Shown: positions 41,901 through 51,266, counted from the first letter of the stretch. The stretch is 64,000 bases of DNA from Ridgeia piscesae (GCA_025642075.2 JAODUO010000041.1:317501-381500), one strand, 5' to 3'. Program-made: numbers and translations. Notes: a model not told the origin generated them from the sequence alone.

Positions 41901-44900
41901 CACATGTACTGCATAGCAATGTTGTGTGTGTATGTGTCCTACCTCTCACTACTCTCATCACATTCGCCCCGCACCCCCTGCAATGACCTGCACCTGGTGA
42001 CAGGGTTGTCATACATACCCTCTTGGCTGTGTCTCCGAACACTAGTGAAATGCGCACTTTCGAAGTTCAGAAATCCCACTGTCGAATAGCATCTCTTGTC
42101 CACATAAGTCCTCATGCTATCTCTCCAGCCTGTCTCGTCTTTGTCTTGATTATTGCATTGTTATGAGGTCTTTATGAGACTTTTACAGATTCTGTGCTTA
42201 TTTCACAATTGACATGGTCCAGGTAGCATTTATCTTCATGGACAATGAGTTATATATATTTTGTTAATGTAATGGATGGCAATGGGGGGGTATTAAGATA
42301 ATGTTGATTGTTGTGTGGTATTATCTTGATTTTTCTTGAGCATTATATGAACAATTAGGCAGTTTTATATAGAGTTGTATATTAAGCCCATTTTGAATGG
42401 TTAGACATGGGTGGTGGTGTAAAAAATATGTAAAATCATTGATGCTGCCAGTTGTGCTTTGAAAATGGGTCTCACACGTGTTTGTAGTTGACTTGAACTT
42501 ATACACTTCTCGACCGGCTTGTATATATTTGAGATTTGAGGTCACGACGATTATAAGGTTACTTCCATCCCGTTAGCATCGAGCATCCAAGGCAAAGAAC
42601 ATCCATCTGTTTATAATTTGTTGTAAAAGGGACTAAGTCCAATGTATGGAACTTGTGTAGGTGGTCTTGGATTTAAAATTTGGCCAGGTTAGATAAGTAG
42701 CCTTAATCTATGAAAGATGACTGTGGTCGATGGTATGATTTATTTGAATAGGCAGATAAGGTTGTGTATCTATCTAACTTGTATTTATTGAAGAGTAGAC
42801 TTAGCCAACGAAAATGGTTTACAATCTGTTGATTTTCTGCCCTGTTGTATCATTTCTTTCAACAATCCGATAAAGTCACTAAATGATCGTCTAAGTCTGG
42901 CAAATTTATTCAAGACTTGGATCATTTGTACAGTGCATAGCTTCCATTCATTTCAAGGCAGAAGCCACCCAGTGTTCAGTGTTGGCAACACCATCACCAA
43001 ATTGTAACTTCTACGTGAGCCTCTCTGACATCAGCGCAACACCCAATCAGCCAGGTCACTAAACATCTCTGTGAGCCAGGCGCATTTGTTCAAGACTCAG
43101 ATCATTCCTACAATACAGAGCTTCCACTTCAAAACCATCACCAACTCATAACATCCACATGACCTTTCTGGCATCATCAATATATCACCCTATCAGCCAG
43201 GACACGGACGTCTCTCTTCACTCTTGTCTCACTACTCTCCTGCCATATCTCCAGCTCCAATCATCCCTGCTTCAGCATGAATGCATGCTATATAACTGCT
43301 TCTCTCGGCCGGGCATGACTGTGCTCCTCTCTGTCTCCTGCTGATGAGCGATGTCTCGCGCTCATTGGTCACTCTCAGAAGTCACGAATCAGTGCAGTAT
43401 GCCTACTACGTTGTGCATGTGATCAGGACAAATGTGGTCAGGGTATTTACCCATAGCAGGGTGCATCTGGTGTGGTAAACATGGAATGAAAAACTCCTCA
43501 TTGATTATTGCAAAGCAAAGTGTGAAACCGGTAGAATGTCACAGGGCAATCTGTATTACAGTTATTAACAATATGAACAAAGTCCATTCCCGCAGTGTTT
43601 TACACCATAAATAACATAACATGGTTCTATAAGCAACACACTTGCACACACCCGAGGTAGAAACCCTGGCCACCGTTACGATGATGATGATGATTGTTTA
43701 ATGACAATGATGAACACTATATGCTGTGTTTTTGTTGATTTGCACGATTTTAATGCATGCCCCTTATTTTCCTCATGCATGCAGGGATTTGGTTTTGTAA
43801 CTTTCGCAAATAGCGCGGATGCGGATCGAGCACGGGAGAAATTGAACGGCACAGTGGTTGAGGGACGAAAGATTGAGGTGCATGGTCATCTACAGTTTGT
43901 CTTAGAACTAAATCTCGCAGTCTTCTTATCCTCTCTATATTGTCGTGTGTGCAGTCTGAAGAAATGCCGTGGCTGCCAGTGCATCTGTCTATTCAGTTGT
44001 CCCTGTCTATCTCCGTCTGTATCGCACCCCATTGTCATGCTCGTTGCAAGCCGCAAGCAAAACCGTAGCAAAATCGTAGCGCTCTTCTCGGTGTCTTTAG
44101 TGTGTTGTCGGTGCACACCCCAACCCGCCCTTTTACCCCCGTTCCCGGGGCCGCAGTGTAACTGTCGTGTAAACGATGCATACATGAATTAATTAATTAA
44201 TTGTGTTTCTTTCCTCCGGGCGAGAGCAGACAACTGCTGGGCAGTCAGCTGGCATTTCTTGATTCTGGTATACCTGCGTATATAATAATGCATACTCTCT
44301 CTCTATCTGTAATGTAATGTAGAATCGTTTGCGGATAGGTTACATGTGCTCTGAGAGTAAATTGAAAGAACCAATATCAGGTTTATGTTTCATTATCCCA
44401 TGTAGCGAAATAAGGAGAATGAGACTTGAGCTAAAAGTGCGGTCTAGGTAGGTGGACTAAAGCTGAATTTGTCTGCTACCACTTTCCTCTCGGGTGCCGT
44501 GTCTTTAGCTTACGATGCACTGGCAATTAAAATCACTCGTACGTGAAAACTACCACAGCCGATGGAGTAATCGTCAAATATTGTAATCTGAAGAAAAAAT
44601 TGGGAAATAACGCTTCCCATTGATATGTTAAAAATTTAAAGTTCAAAATTATGAATCTGTTCACGAGATGTCAGCCAGTCAAGTAGGAAACAGCAGTGTA
44701 AATAGCTTAAAATCAGTCGGTGTAAATTTACACACTTATTTTGCATTTTCTGTTTCTTTGTTTAGTTTTTTCCTATCGTAAATCAATGTCACAGACAAAC
44801 GAAATATATTGCTTGTGGTCCTCAAAAAGAAAAATTTAATTAGATCAGTTGTTGGAATACAAAAATATCTTGAAATGATGTAAGACCTGGAATTAAAATT

Positions 44901-47900
44901 TACTTTAATGTTAGAGGATTTATTCTAAACCCAGACAAGTTATCCCCGTGAAACATGCAAGAGGTGTTTAATTATTTTACGTGTAGCTCTCGTAGTTGAT
45001 TTCTCTAACACGGTTCTTGGGAAAGCGTGAAACAGTAGCGGTGTACATAGTAATACGGTTGAAGCACGAGTTGCATATGTGCATATGACTTGCTTGCGTG
45101 CCGGCCTGCACTGGCGGTGCCCTGCGCATCCATCCCACTCATTACGTGACACTGCTTGCCACATTAACACAGTGCTATGTAGCCGGGTGATAGCAGCCAT
45201 CTTGTAACTTGGTCTGACCTTGGCGGCCATCTTGTAACTCTTGCCCCTCAAACTTTGGCCTCTTTCAAGCTGAACCGAGCGAACCCAACAGAAATGGCAG
45301 AGTGACAAAGTAGGTGAGAACTGGTTGTTTGTAGAGAAGATTTTGCTTAATTTACGCCCACCGATCAGTTACTGACAACACCAACAGAGTTACTATTAAA
45401 CAGTAAAATTAGAAGTAATTTATAATTATTTTCAATGACATCAATGATAGATTCGGTTAATCAGAATGACAGGATGTACTAGGTAGTGATTGGGTAGTCT
45501 GTTCTCGCCTCTGATTGGCTGACAGTAATTTTAATTGCCAGTGTGTGGTTCATGTATCCAAGCTTTCTGAAAGAGAAATTTGTCAGGTTAGTGATTGACC
45601 ACTAAAACATACACCAATTGAGGTGTTTGATCAATGGCTATATTGTATGTAGACATTTCTCTGTCTGTGTCTGTCAATACATTATTTGCTGAGTGGATCC
45701 TGCCTGGAAAGCCCCTAAAGTTGGAAACAAACACAAAGCTCACATCACATGATTATTCAGATAACTGCAAAAATATTTTATTTGGCCAAATTTTATTTTG
45801 ATTGTAATATGCAATATTTGAATCTACTGTAAAAAAAATCGCCGTAAATTGATGTCTTTTAAAATCAGAAATAAAGTTTTGTTTCCAACTTTTCAGGGTC
45901 TCTAGTACTACATACAACTGATTGCCACAGAAAACATTACTGATCTTACTATTTTATAATTACCATTTTCGATGTATCATAAATATACAATTGGCAAAAT
46001 TGGACTTTGGGTATTTGTTTCGTGTTCAGACATGTTCCAAATTAGTTTGCTAATGTTGAACGTAAAACGTGGATGTGGCAAATAGTTCTATGTTGGCATG
46101 GGAAGCATGGGATATGTTCCTCCCCAATTCCGAGACTGTCTAACAGCGATATAAAATATTCTATTTCCTGAGGAGTAATGTTGCCAAAATTCTTGCCCTT
46201 TGAAGAAGAATTTTTTATTTTAAAGGACCCACACTCACTTTGGTATATGCTATGTAAATTGTTACAGTTTTTAAAATTTCATCTTGTTAGACAGTCTCCC
46301 AAACACTTGTGCCTTTCAGATATATTTATGTTATGTTAATTTCATTATGTAAAATTGGTGCAATCACCTTTAGGACAGATGTAGACTAGTGCGAAATATA
46401 TTCTATACTACTTACTACCAGATTGTGTAAAACAGAAAAGAAATATAACATGTTTTGATTATAAAGCAAACTGGTGCACATAGAGTCAAGACTATCATGT
46501 TAGTTTCAGGTGAAATATATTGCTAATTAACCTGTTATGTATACATATATTACACAAAAGTTACAAATTATGTTATGCAAAATTATGTTTGATGTTTCTT
46601 ATCTGAAATAATTGTGTCACATTATTAGTGTATCACTGTGAGAGTAAATACTGTCACCTGAAAGGCACAACTGTCCCTCCGTGTGCGTGCAATATTGCCT
46701 GGTGTGTTTGTGTCAGCTTTTGTGGTTCGGGTCATAACCAGCATTCTGTTGTTTAGGTGAATAACGCCACCGCTCGAGTAATGACTAAAAAGACAGTTGC
46801 ACCCACAAATCCGACTGGTGAGTTTTCGTAACCCGTTCTCAATGACATTAGTCGACAACGACGTCGTCCGTCCAGCCGGCCGGCCGCAGAAACGAGGCTG
46901 TGTTGACGTCTTTGTTTTGTGCATCTTAAAATTGATCGGTTAGTGTCCGCTGACATTAGTGTCCAGTGATTGACTTGCACGCCTGTCGAATGTTCCTCTT
47001 GTGCCTGCTGTGGCTGGCTTGTGTATGCACGGGCACGACCTGCCAGTGGCTAGGTGGAGGGTAACTAAAGTTCTACGTCCTACACTAATGCTTGCATCTT
47101 GTCTCTGCATTGTGTCCTGCTCATCTCCTGCAGACTCCACCCCTGTGTCATCCGTTTAAGTTTTAACCCGCATTCTGTGTCACCCCACAGCAACCGTCAT
47201 TGATTCGACCACAGCCGCCCTGGCACTCCGGGGTGCAGCTATCAGAGGGGGAAGGGTGAGAGGTGTCTACCCTGTGGCTTGCCCCACTGGAGCGACTGTT
47301 TTCCGACACCCCACGGGGTTAACTGCGGCAGCCGCAGGAACAGGGACACTAGCGTACCTGGGGTAAGTAGGAAAGGGCAATATATTGATGCCGTTTTATA
47401 CTTCCTTGATGAAATTAAGATTATCTTGAGATGCGTACATTTTCATGTATATTATAATAAAATTAACAATTGCATAAATTCAGATAACTGCAATGTTGAC
47501 CACCCGTAAAACAATAAACTAAGCCTTCTTACCCTTTGTATGTATGTAACTACTAACTAGTACTAACTAAAGAGGTAAACCTGCAAAACATGTTTTCAAA
47601 GCTGTTTTTAATTTAGATTTTATTTTTGCGAATGCAGCTGTAATCAAAATGCATTTAGTTTTTTGTCACAGTCTTAAAGTGGGCTATGGGTTGGCAGGCA
47701 GTGTGTAAAACAATTAACAAAATATTAGAAAATCTAGGACAGTTTTGAACATGTTACTATGTGTTTTGTTGGTGTGAAGTAACGAGTGTCATCTTGTCAC
47801 CCAGGGGTATTTACCAGGAGCCATTCCTTGCCGCTGCCTATGCCGACAGATACCAGGTAAACACGCCGCACAGACCATGCGACACTGTAAAGTACAACCT

Positions 47901-50900
47901 TGGCTCTCTGCATGCCTCCATCTTGCTTCCTTAAAGTCACATGATTGACAGTCTGGTTGGCCGCCCGTCTGGTCAGTTTTGGGTGTTGGTTGGCTGATGG
48001 CATGAGGGTTGCTAGGTGGGTGTGCATGAAGTCTTGGTTCTCCACTCACTACAAGGTGGCTCTAGTAGTCTCGTCACAGCTGTCTTAGCGTTGTCTGTCT
48101 GTCTGTGTGTCTCGTTGTGTTTTTCCGTGTTAGATTCTGTGTGATCATCACGATGTATTTTGCTGCAATGAATATCATGATTTAAGTTGTCTAGTTTACA
48201 TGTGACTGCAGCAGTTGATAAATGTGTGTGTGAACGCTAGAGGGTAGACCATGCGTGTAAGTGTATGGAATGGACGTGCCCCAGTTAGTCATGCAATGTG
48301 TTGATGCAGATGTTTGTTGAATGTTGATTGGACGAGAGGCTGTCGTTAGTATTGTGCACAGTGTCACGTGTGGCAGACAGTAGCGCCCCCTGCATGGCTC
48401 CCCGTCCTCGAGTCGAAGCATTGTGACCGGAGCATGAGGCAAGTGTGGTGCACATTTGATGGCGACTCGCACCGTAGCGCGACAACTACTGCATTGTGCT
48501 AGATGGCGGGTGTTTGACCAGCGTGCCTACCATGTGTTTGTCCATCCGTCTGTCCATTCATCTGTCTTTTTACATGTGTCACTTCCTTGTTTCGTTTGTT
48601 CTCCTCCGCCATGCTGCACCAGTTGCTGTGTTCCGTTCATTTCGACAAGTTTTCCATGAATGACTAATCTGGTACAACCTCGGACACAGTATAGGCCCTG
48701 GTGATGATAACTAGTACTAATGGAAGGTTGTTAAGGTCTCCTTGTCTCGCTGGTTCACCTGGCTTCAGTAGCTCAACATCATTAACGTAACAGCCTTGAC
48801 CTTTGGTATGCGTGTCAGCTACCTTGGCACGTGACCGAAAGTCAACACGTCATGTACAATCACTCTAGACCATTCTACCATAAGCTAGTAATCTCCTGGA
48901 CGTCACGTGGATTTTTAATGACATCTTTTGAAGCCATTGAGGGACAGCTTTAAAAACGTAACCGTAAGGGAACGATTGGGTGTGGTAACATTTTAGGGAG
49001 GGACGACGGCCAACCAGTTGAGGGCCACGTGTGAATGACCGTTGACTCTCTTGCTTTGTAGCCATATGCTGCTGCGGCAGCTGCAGGTTACATGACCTCA
49101 GCCACCAGATATGCTATCCCTGCAGTAGCCAGTCCAGCTACGTATGCAGCAGCACCAGGGTATGTTTTCATGGCTCCACAATCCGTCCACATGGTGGCAC
49201 CACCATCTCCCAGCATCCTGCTCACTTCGCCTGGACGACCCGGCCCTTGTCGCGTCGCTTAATGCTATGCAGATAATTTCTGTTACTTTTAAGAAATTTT
49301 ACGGCCATCGTACGAGTAAATGGAATAAAAATTTTGGTATGGGATGTACATAATTTATTAATGCATTGATATTAAGGTGCCCATTTTGCACATTTTTGTA
49401 AGGAAAATTTTGAAATTAATAAAAAGTATTTAGATACATAACAATTCGGCTCATGGTATTGTTGCTCTGAAAGGCAATCTTCTGTAGACTGGTGAATGAA
49501 ATGAATACTTTTAAGCTCGGTGAAAAAATTAGGTATGAATAACAGTGCAACACATGAGTACGTAGAACTAGCAATGCCTCTAAAAGTGAGCATAGATGTT
49601 GGGTGATACGCCCCATGTGTATCTTTGCTCTGAAGTATTGTGCACTTAAATGGGGTACTGTATAACTGTGCCCTGTCTTTCAGTCTTACCCTCAAGCCTG
49701 ATACAGTTATAATTGTTCTGGTTAATGATGAGGAATTCTTTCATTAATCTGTTGATTAATTGAAAGGACAGATTAACCCCAAACCTCTGTATTTTTTTGA
49801 GTAAAGTTCATGATTTAATGTGAACAGTTGTAAATTGAGAAGTTTCATAGATGAGATTCCAGTGCCCGGCACATGTTATACCATACCCCAATCAGTGCAT
49901 CAACGCTGTACCATGTACAGTGCAATGCACTAACACTGCATGAAATGTATAGTGCTCGTGCACTCGTGTGCGTACAATGCTGTTGTTGGTAGTGACACAC
50001 GGTGGTCATGGTCTGTACCAGTGTCCGCCGTGGCGTCTTGTTAACACGATCCTCTGCTGTTGCATTTGAGAATCATTAATTTACGTGTGTCTTTTACTTA
50101 CTTGCTTGTCTTTTGCATGTGCAACTTGTGTCTAGCTCAGTAGTAACACCATTAAAAGCATGACGCTGCAGTGATTGGTAATGCATCTTAACACGATCGT
50201 GTCCGTTGTATTCACCGTGGTAACGTCGAGATCATGACGTGTTCACAGACTAAGATTGACCTGTGTGGTGCATGTCGTGTCGTGTGGAGTGACTAACATC
50301 CGCGTGTCTTTTATTTGTCTTTCAGAGGTGCTCTTCTTTCCAGTTATAGTCGCGACTACACTGCGGCCGTCGCCGCGGCAGCAGCTGACCCATATCTCGG
50401 ACACAGTATAGGCCCTGTGCCAGGCTACGCGGTGGGTAACAGTCATGTCCTCGGGTGGTCGATAAGTTCACAAAACGTGAAATATTTAGTAAATTATTTA
50501 CCTCTTAAAAACCTTTTTCAACTTCTCCGTATCTTTCGGCTGCCTCTCAAGCCTTTTTCAACATAAATAACATGAAATAAGAAACCGTATCACTACATTT
50601 GAAGATGTAAAATATTATTTACGTACATGTCGGCAGTGGTTATGTTGACTTGTTGATGCCATGTTTAATGTTGAAAATAAATCGCAACAGTGGCGCCACC
50701 TAACATAACAAATGTGCTAATGCAAATTGATGCTTATGTGGGCATCAGGACCGGGGGCCACTTCACTAAGATAAAAGAGGCATTATGCAAAATTCATCAT
50801 TAAACACAATTTGTTGTTAATTTAAATGAGTTTCCGAAACGCAAATACCCGTTGCCGTATTGCAGAGGACACCATTTTCATGACCCACCAGTGACACTGT

Positions 50901-51266
50901 CCACTGGCGTGTCATTGTGTTGACAGTTTCCAGGTGTTCAAGATCACTGTTAAAGACCAAGGATCTTAAAGTGCAAATTCGGGTTAAAGAGCTCTTAGCA
51001 ACGTTAGTGAAATGGTTCCCAGGAGGAGGATGGGCAGTATCATGTCTGTTGATACTTTTTGGCAACATTACGTCAACTAGCATTGTGTCAGTTAAACGAA
51101 TAGGTCTACTAGAGATGAACTGTGTTTGACACAGGACATGATTTTAATACGTGTGGGGAGACAACACTACTGGTGCCACCTAGTGAGCTAAACATTAACT
51201 AGTATGTTGGCTTGTTTACAGGCATCCATGTACCGAGGGGCGTTCCAGCGGTTTGCACCCTACTAA
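10391..51266 (+). CDS. RBFOX: RBFOX (fox-1 homolog) RNA-binding splicing regulator, whole gene
   Basis: Eleven coding exons join in phase into 1131 nt (376 residues plus stop). RBFOX proteins bind (U)GCAUG in pre-mRNA through one RRM. They generally promote exon inclusion from downstream sites and repress it from upstream ones, mostly in neurons and muscle. The N-terminal region (residues 1-130) is Q/T/P-rich. The RRM spans exons 3-6, with RNP2 LHISNI and RNP1 KGFGFVTF, and the family signatures [18 protein letters not shown] and [15 protein letters not shown]. The C-terminal half is Ala/Tyr/Gly-rich, has [12 protein letters not shown], and ends in the family's RFAPY. Intron positions match vertebrate RBFOX as I recall them, including the 93-nt and 61-nt RRM exons. 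Oddities: helix alpha-1 reads EADLRNLLA instead of the usual DPDLR.MFG, one residue is missing after it, and no counterpart of the vertebrate WKLNPVV segment was found. I cannot assign it to RBFOX1, 2 or 3, and an invertebrate single-copy orthologue is likely. Confidence 0.96.
13141..13200 (-). repeat. SINE-tail-like fragment, minus orientation
   Basis: On the minus strand it reads AGTGCC...TATATGGCACTTCATAT followed by a (ATT)n-like run, resembling a tRNA-SINE 3' end. No body was recognised. Confidence 0.3.
13517..13788. mobile_element. MITE-like element, copy A
   Basis: This roughly 270-bp element is shared with 50750-51023 and 58787-59051. The family has terminal inverted repeats around CCTGGGGACCATTTCACTAA at one end and TTAGTGAAATGGT..CCAGG at the other, with AAGAGCTCTTAAG-type palindromes inside. 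Shared internal words include ATCCGTTGTTAAATTAA, CAGAGGATAC and GATCACTGTTAA. There is no coding capacity. The copy is diverged, so it is not a recent insertion. Confidence 0.75.
14945..15070. repeat. AT-rich microsatellite
   Basis: An imperfect TTATTTA/ATTATT run passes into an uninterrupted TA dinucleotide tract of about 45 bp (15018-15063). Tyr/Ile alternation in its translations is a product of the repeat. Confidence 0.95.
19733..20460. repeat. 38-bp minisatellite, about 19 copies
   Basis: A 38-bp unit starting GTCACAGGGAAGGTAATGGG is repeated head-to-tail about 19 times with very little divergence. Copy 12 carries an extra base. A degenerate remnant continues to about 20510. A T/C difference after GGGA recurs with a three-unit rhythm over the last ten copies (T C C, T C C, T), suggesting 114-bp higher-order expansion. 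Each unit junction makes TGATGTCAC, one base from a CRE core. It lies in RBFOX intron 1. Confidence 0.97.
21475..21588. repeat. 57-bp tandem duplication
   Basis: Two adjacent copies begin GCCTCATTAAGACAACACCC, contain GTGTTGTTGATGGCAGCC and end GAAGCCACA, differing at only a few positions. There is no coding signal. Confidence 0.9.
23855..23911. repeat. (TA)n microsatellite
   Basis: A pure TA dinucleotide tract of about 57 bp in intron 1. It is likely length-polymorphic and prone to assembly error. Confidence 0.95.
24092..25951. mobile_element. Non-autonomous DNA transposon with terminal inverted repeats
   Basis: ATAGGGCCTGCAAGT at 24092-24106 and its exact reverse complement ACTTGCAGGCCCTAT at 25937-25951 bound a 1.86-kb segment. 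Its interior is richer in CpG than the surrounding intron (CGCGCGAC, GGCGCCGCTGAGCGG, CGCGCGCGAG). No transposase-like reading frame is present. TA at each end could be target duplication or part of the repeat. I found no clear 8-bp duplication, so the superfamily is open. A 36-bp internal tandem duplication lies at 25515-25585. Confidence 0.7.
25515..25585. repeat. 36-bp tandem duplication inside the transposon-like element
   Basis: AACTACGACTAGAATCGTAT is followed by TCCGGATAAAA in both of two adjacent copies with a period of 36 bp. They are nearly identical, so the duplication is recent relative to the element. Confidence 0.9.
38418..38633 (+). CDS. RBFOX: RBFOX exon 2 (Q/P/T-rich N-terminal region)
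   Basis: A pyrimidine-rich acceptor (TTTCTACAG) opens 72 codons in phase 0, closing before GTAAGTA. The peptide starts [17 protein letters not shown] and is rich in Q, P, T and A, as is the disordered region before the RRM in this family. The second codon is ATG (38421) and could serve as the start in transcripts that use a non-coding first exon. Confidence 0.9.
39914..39987 (+). repeat. Truncated SINE 3' end next to exon 3
   Basis: GAAGTGTAAAGTGCTTTGA and the following 50 bases match the 3' part of the SINE at 5500-5838. The copy ends about 40 bp upstream of the exon 3 acceptor, so its T-rich tail may supply part of the polypyrimidine region or branch-point zone. Confidence 0.6.
40028..40165 (+). 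CDS. RBFOX: RBFOX exon 3 (start of RRM, RNP2)
   Basis: The acceptor is TTCTCACAAG and the donor GCA|GTAAGT, with 46 codons in phase 0-0. After a Ser/Gly-rich linker comes [19 protein letters not shown]. It holds strand beta-1 (RNP2, LHISNI), the His and Phe positions that contact GCAUG in the family, and helix alpha-1. The helix ends RNLLA instead of the usual R.MFG, an unusual change. Confidence 0.95.
40534..40584 (+). CDS. RBFOX: RBFOX exon 4 (RRM beta-2)
   Basis: The exon is preceded by CTGTTCCCACAG and followed by GTAAGT, with 17 codons reading [17 protein letters not shown]. The vertebrate counterpart, as I recall it, is 18 codons beginning with Gln. Here the only CAG is consumed as the splice acceptor, so the spliced RRM lacks that residue. 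The remainder is near-identical to the family. Confidence 0.96.
42878..43205. repeat. Diverged tandem duplication, period about 179 bp
   Basis: Two adjacent segments share an order of short matches: CACTAAA, TTCAAGACT..GATCATT, GCTTCCA, CCATCACCAA, TCAGCCAGG. The second copy is shortened and substituted, indicating an old event. Confidence 0.6.
43754..43759 (+). promoter_or_regulatory. RBFOX binding motif TGCATG upstream of the RRM exon
   Basis: An exact TGCATG ends 25 nt before the exon 5 boundary, in the branch-point/polypyrimidine zone. Established knowledge: upstream RBFOX sites generally repress the following exon. Confidence 0.7.
43776..43781 (+). promoter_or_regulatory. TGCATG abutting the 3' splice site of exon 5
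   Basis: The last G of this TGCATG immediately precedes the acceptor CAG at 43782-43784. A bound RBFOX protein would sit on the U2AF contact region. This fits the known autoregulatory skipping of the equivalent vertebrate exon. Confidence 0.8.
43785..43877 (+). CDS. RBFOX: RBFOX exon 5 (93 nt, RNP1; candidate autoregulated exon)
   Basis: Exactly 31 codons in phase 0-0, beginning [20 protein letters not shown] and ending EGRKIE. The exon carries RNP1 (K from exon 4 joined to GFGFVTF), including the two Phe of beta-3 that stack on RNA. Skipping keeps the frame but removes the core of the RRM. In vertebrates the homologous 93-nt exon is skipped in response to RBFOX itself, giving an RNA-binding-deficient isoform. 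The donor, GTGCATGG, is weak and itself contains TGCATG. Confidence 0.97.
43878..46756 (+). other. RBFOX intron 5
   Basis: A 2.9-kb intron, AT-rich except for 45050-45300. That block holds two copies 30 bp apart of GCCATCTTGTAACT (45196 and 45226), which on the minus strand read CAAGATGGC, a YY1-like word. No exon is recognised. Confidence 0.6.
43879..43884 (+). promoter_or_regulatory. TGCATG overlapping the 5' splice site of exon 5
   Basis: Intron 5 starts GTGCATGG, so TGCATG occupies positions +2 to +7. RBFOX and U1 snRNP could not bind at the same time. The donor departs from GTRAGT at +4 to +6, consistent with a deliberately weak site. Confidence 0.75.
46757..46817 (+). CDS. RBFOX: RBFOX exon 6 (61 nt, end of RRM)
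   Basis: The acceptor is GTTGTTTAG and the donor GTGAGT, phase 0-1. It reads [20 protein letters not shown]. The VNNATARV strand and tail are invariant in the family, and both the 61-nt length and the phase match the vertebrate exon. Confidence 0.96.
47191..47362 (+). CDS. RBFOX: RBFOX exon 7 (Arg/Gly and Ala-rich)
   Basis: 172 nt, phase 1-2, acceptor CACCCCACAG, donor GTAAGT. It contains [19 protein letters not shown], the counterpart of the vertebrate AYRGAHLRGRGR segment, then an Ala/Thr/Gly-rich stretch ending LAYLG. It joins exon 6 directly without the vertebrate WKLNPVV.. segment. Confidence 0.92.
47805..47856 (+). CDS. RBFOX: RBFOX exon 8 (52 nt)
   Basis: Phase 2-0, acceptor GTCACCCAG, donor GTAAAC. 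It reads [17 protein letters not shown], aligning with the vertebrate VVYQDGFYGAD..YRYAQ region. TGCATG motifs follow at 47909, 48023 and 48391. Confidence 0.93.
47909..48396 (+). promoter_or_regulatory. Three downstream TGCATG motifs after exon 8
   Basis: Exact TGCATG occurs at 47909-47914, 48023-48028 and 48391-48396. The first lies 53 nt beyond the exon 8 donor, where RBFOX binding typically enhances inclusion. Confidence 0.5.
48679..48700 (+). repeat. Exact 22-bp copy of part of exon 10
   Basis: These 22 bases are identical to 50396-50417 inside exon 10 (encoding LGHSIGP) and are followed by GTGATG, a donor-like sequence. An in-frame stop lies a few codons upstream and no acceptor is near, so it is a fragment, not a working exon. 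Confidence 0.85.
49062..49159 (+). CDS. RBFOX: RBFOX exon 9 (Ala/Tyr-rich)
   Basis: 98 nt, phase 0-2, acceptor TTGCTTTGTAG, donor GTATGT. It reads [18 protein letters not shown] then an Ala/Pro tail. Ala-rich, Tyr-spaced sequence is typical of the RBFOX C-terminal domain, which mediates assembly with other splicing factors. Confidence 0.9.
49937..50274 (+). promoter_or_regulatory. Three upstream TGCATG motifs before exon 10
   Basis: TGCATG occurs at 49937-49942, 50114-50119 and 50269-50274, the last 51 nt before exon 10. Upstream placement suggests possible self-repression of this exon. Functional use is inference. Confidence 0.45.
50326..50431 (+). CDS. RBFOX: RBFOX exon 10
   Basis: 106 nt, phase 2-0, acceptor TTGTCTTTCAG, donor GTGGGT. 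It reads [20 protein letters not shown] then [15 protein letters not shown], aligning with the vertebrate SYGRVYAADPYHHALAPAP region. Confidence 0.93.
50750..51023. mobile_element. MITE-like element, copy B (RBFOX intron 10)
   Basis: Same family as 13517-13788 and 58787-59051. It starts CCGGGGGCCACTTCACTAAG and ends CGTTAGTGAAATGGTTCCCAGG-like, so its ends are inverted repeats. It fills a third of the 790-bp intron and ends about 200 bp before the last coding exon. Confidence 0.75.
51222..51266 (+). CDS. RBFOX: RBFOX exon 11 (C-terminus and stop)
   Basis: The acceptor is GGCTTGTTTACAG, phase 0. [14 protein letters not shown] is followed by TAA at 51264-51266. The closing RFAPY is the conserved C-terminus of the family and is part of its nuclear-localisation signal. 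Confidence 0.97.
   Translation, partial: ASMYRGAFQRFAPY

Larger units (their letters stand above)
40585..43784 (+). other. RBFOX intron 4
   Basis: An AT-rich intron of 3.2 kb with an old tandem duplication at 42878-43205 and two TGCATG motifs just before the next exon. I see nothing else in it. Confidence 0.7.

Noticed and set aside
44940..45308. 122-codon minus-strand frame with repeated KMAA words
   Set aside because: The repeat comes from two CAAGATGGC words 30 bp apart in an RBFOX intron. No domain or splice support.
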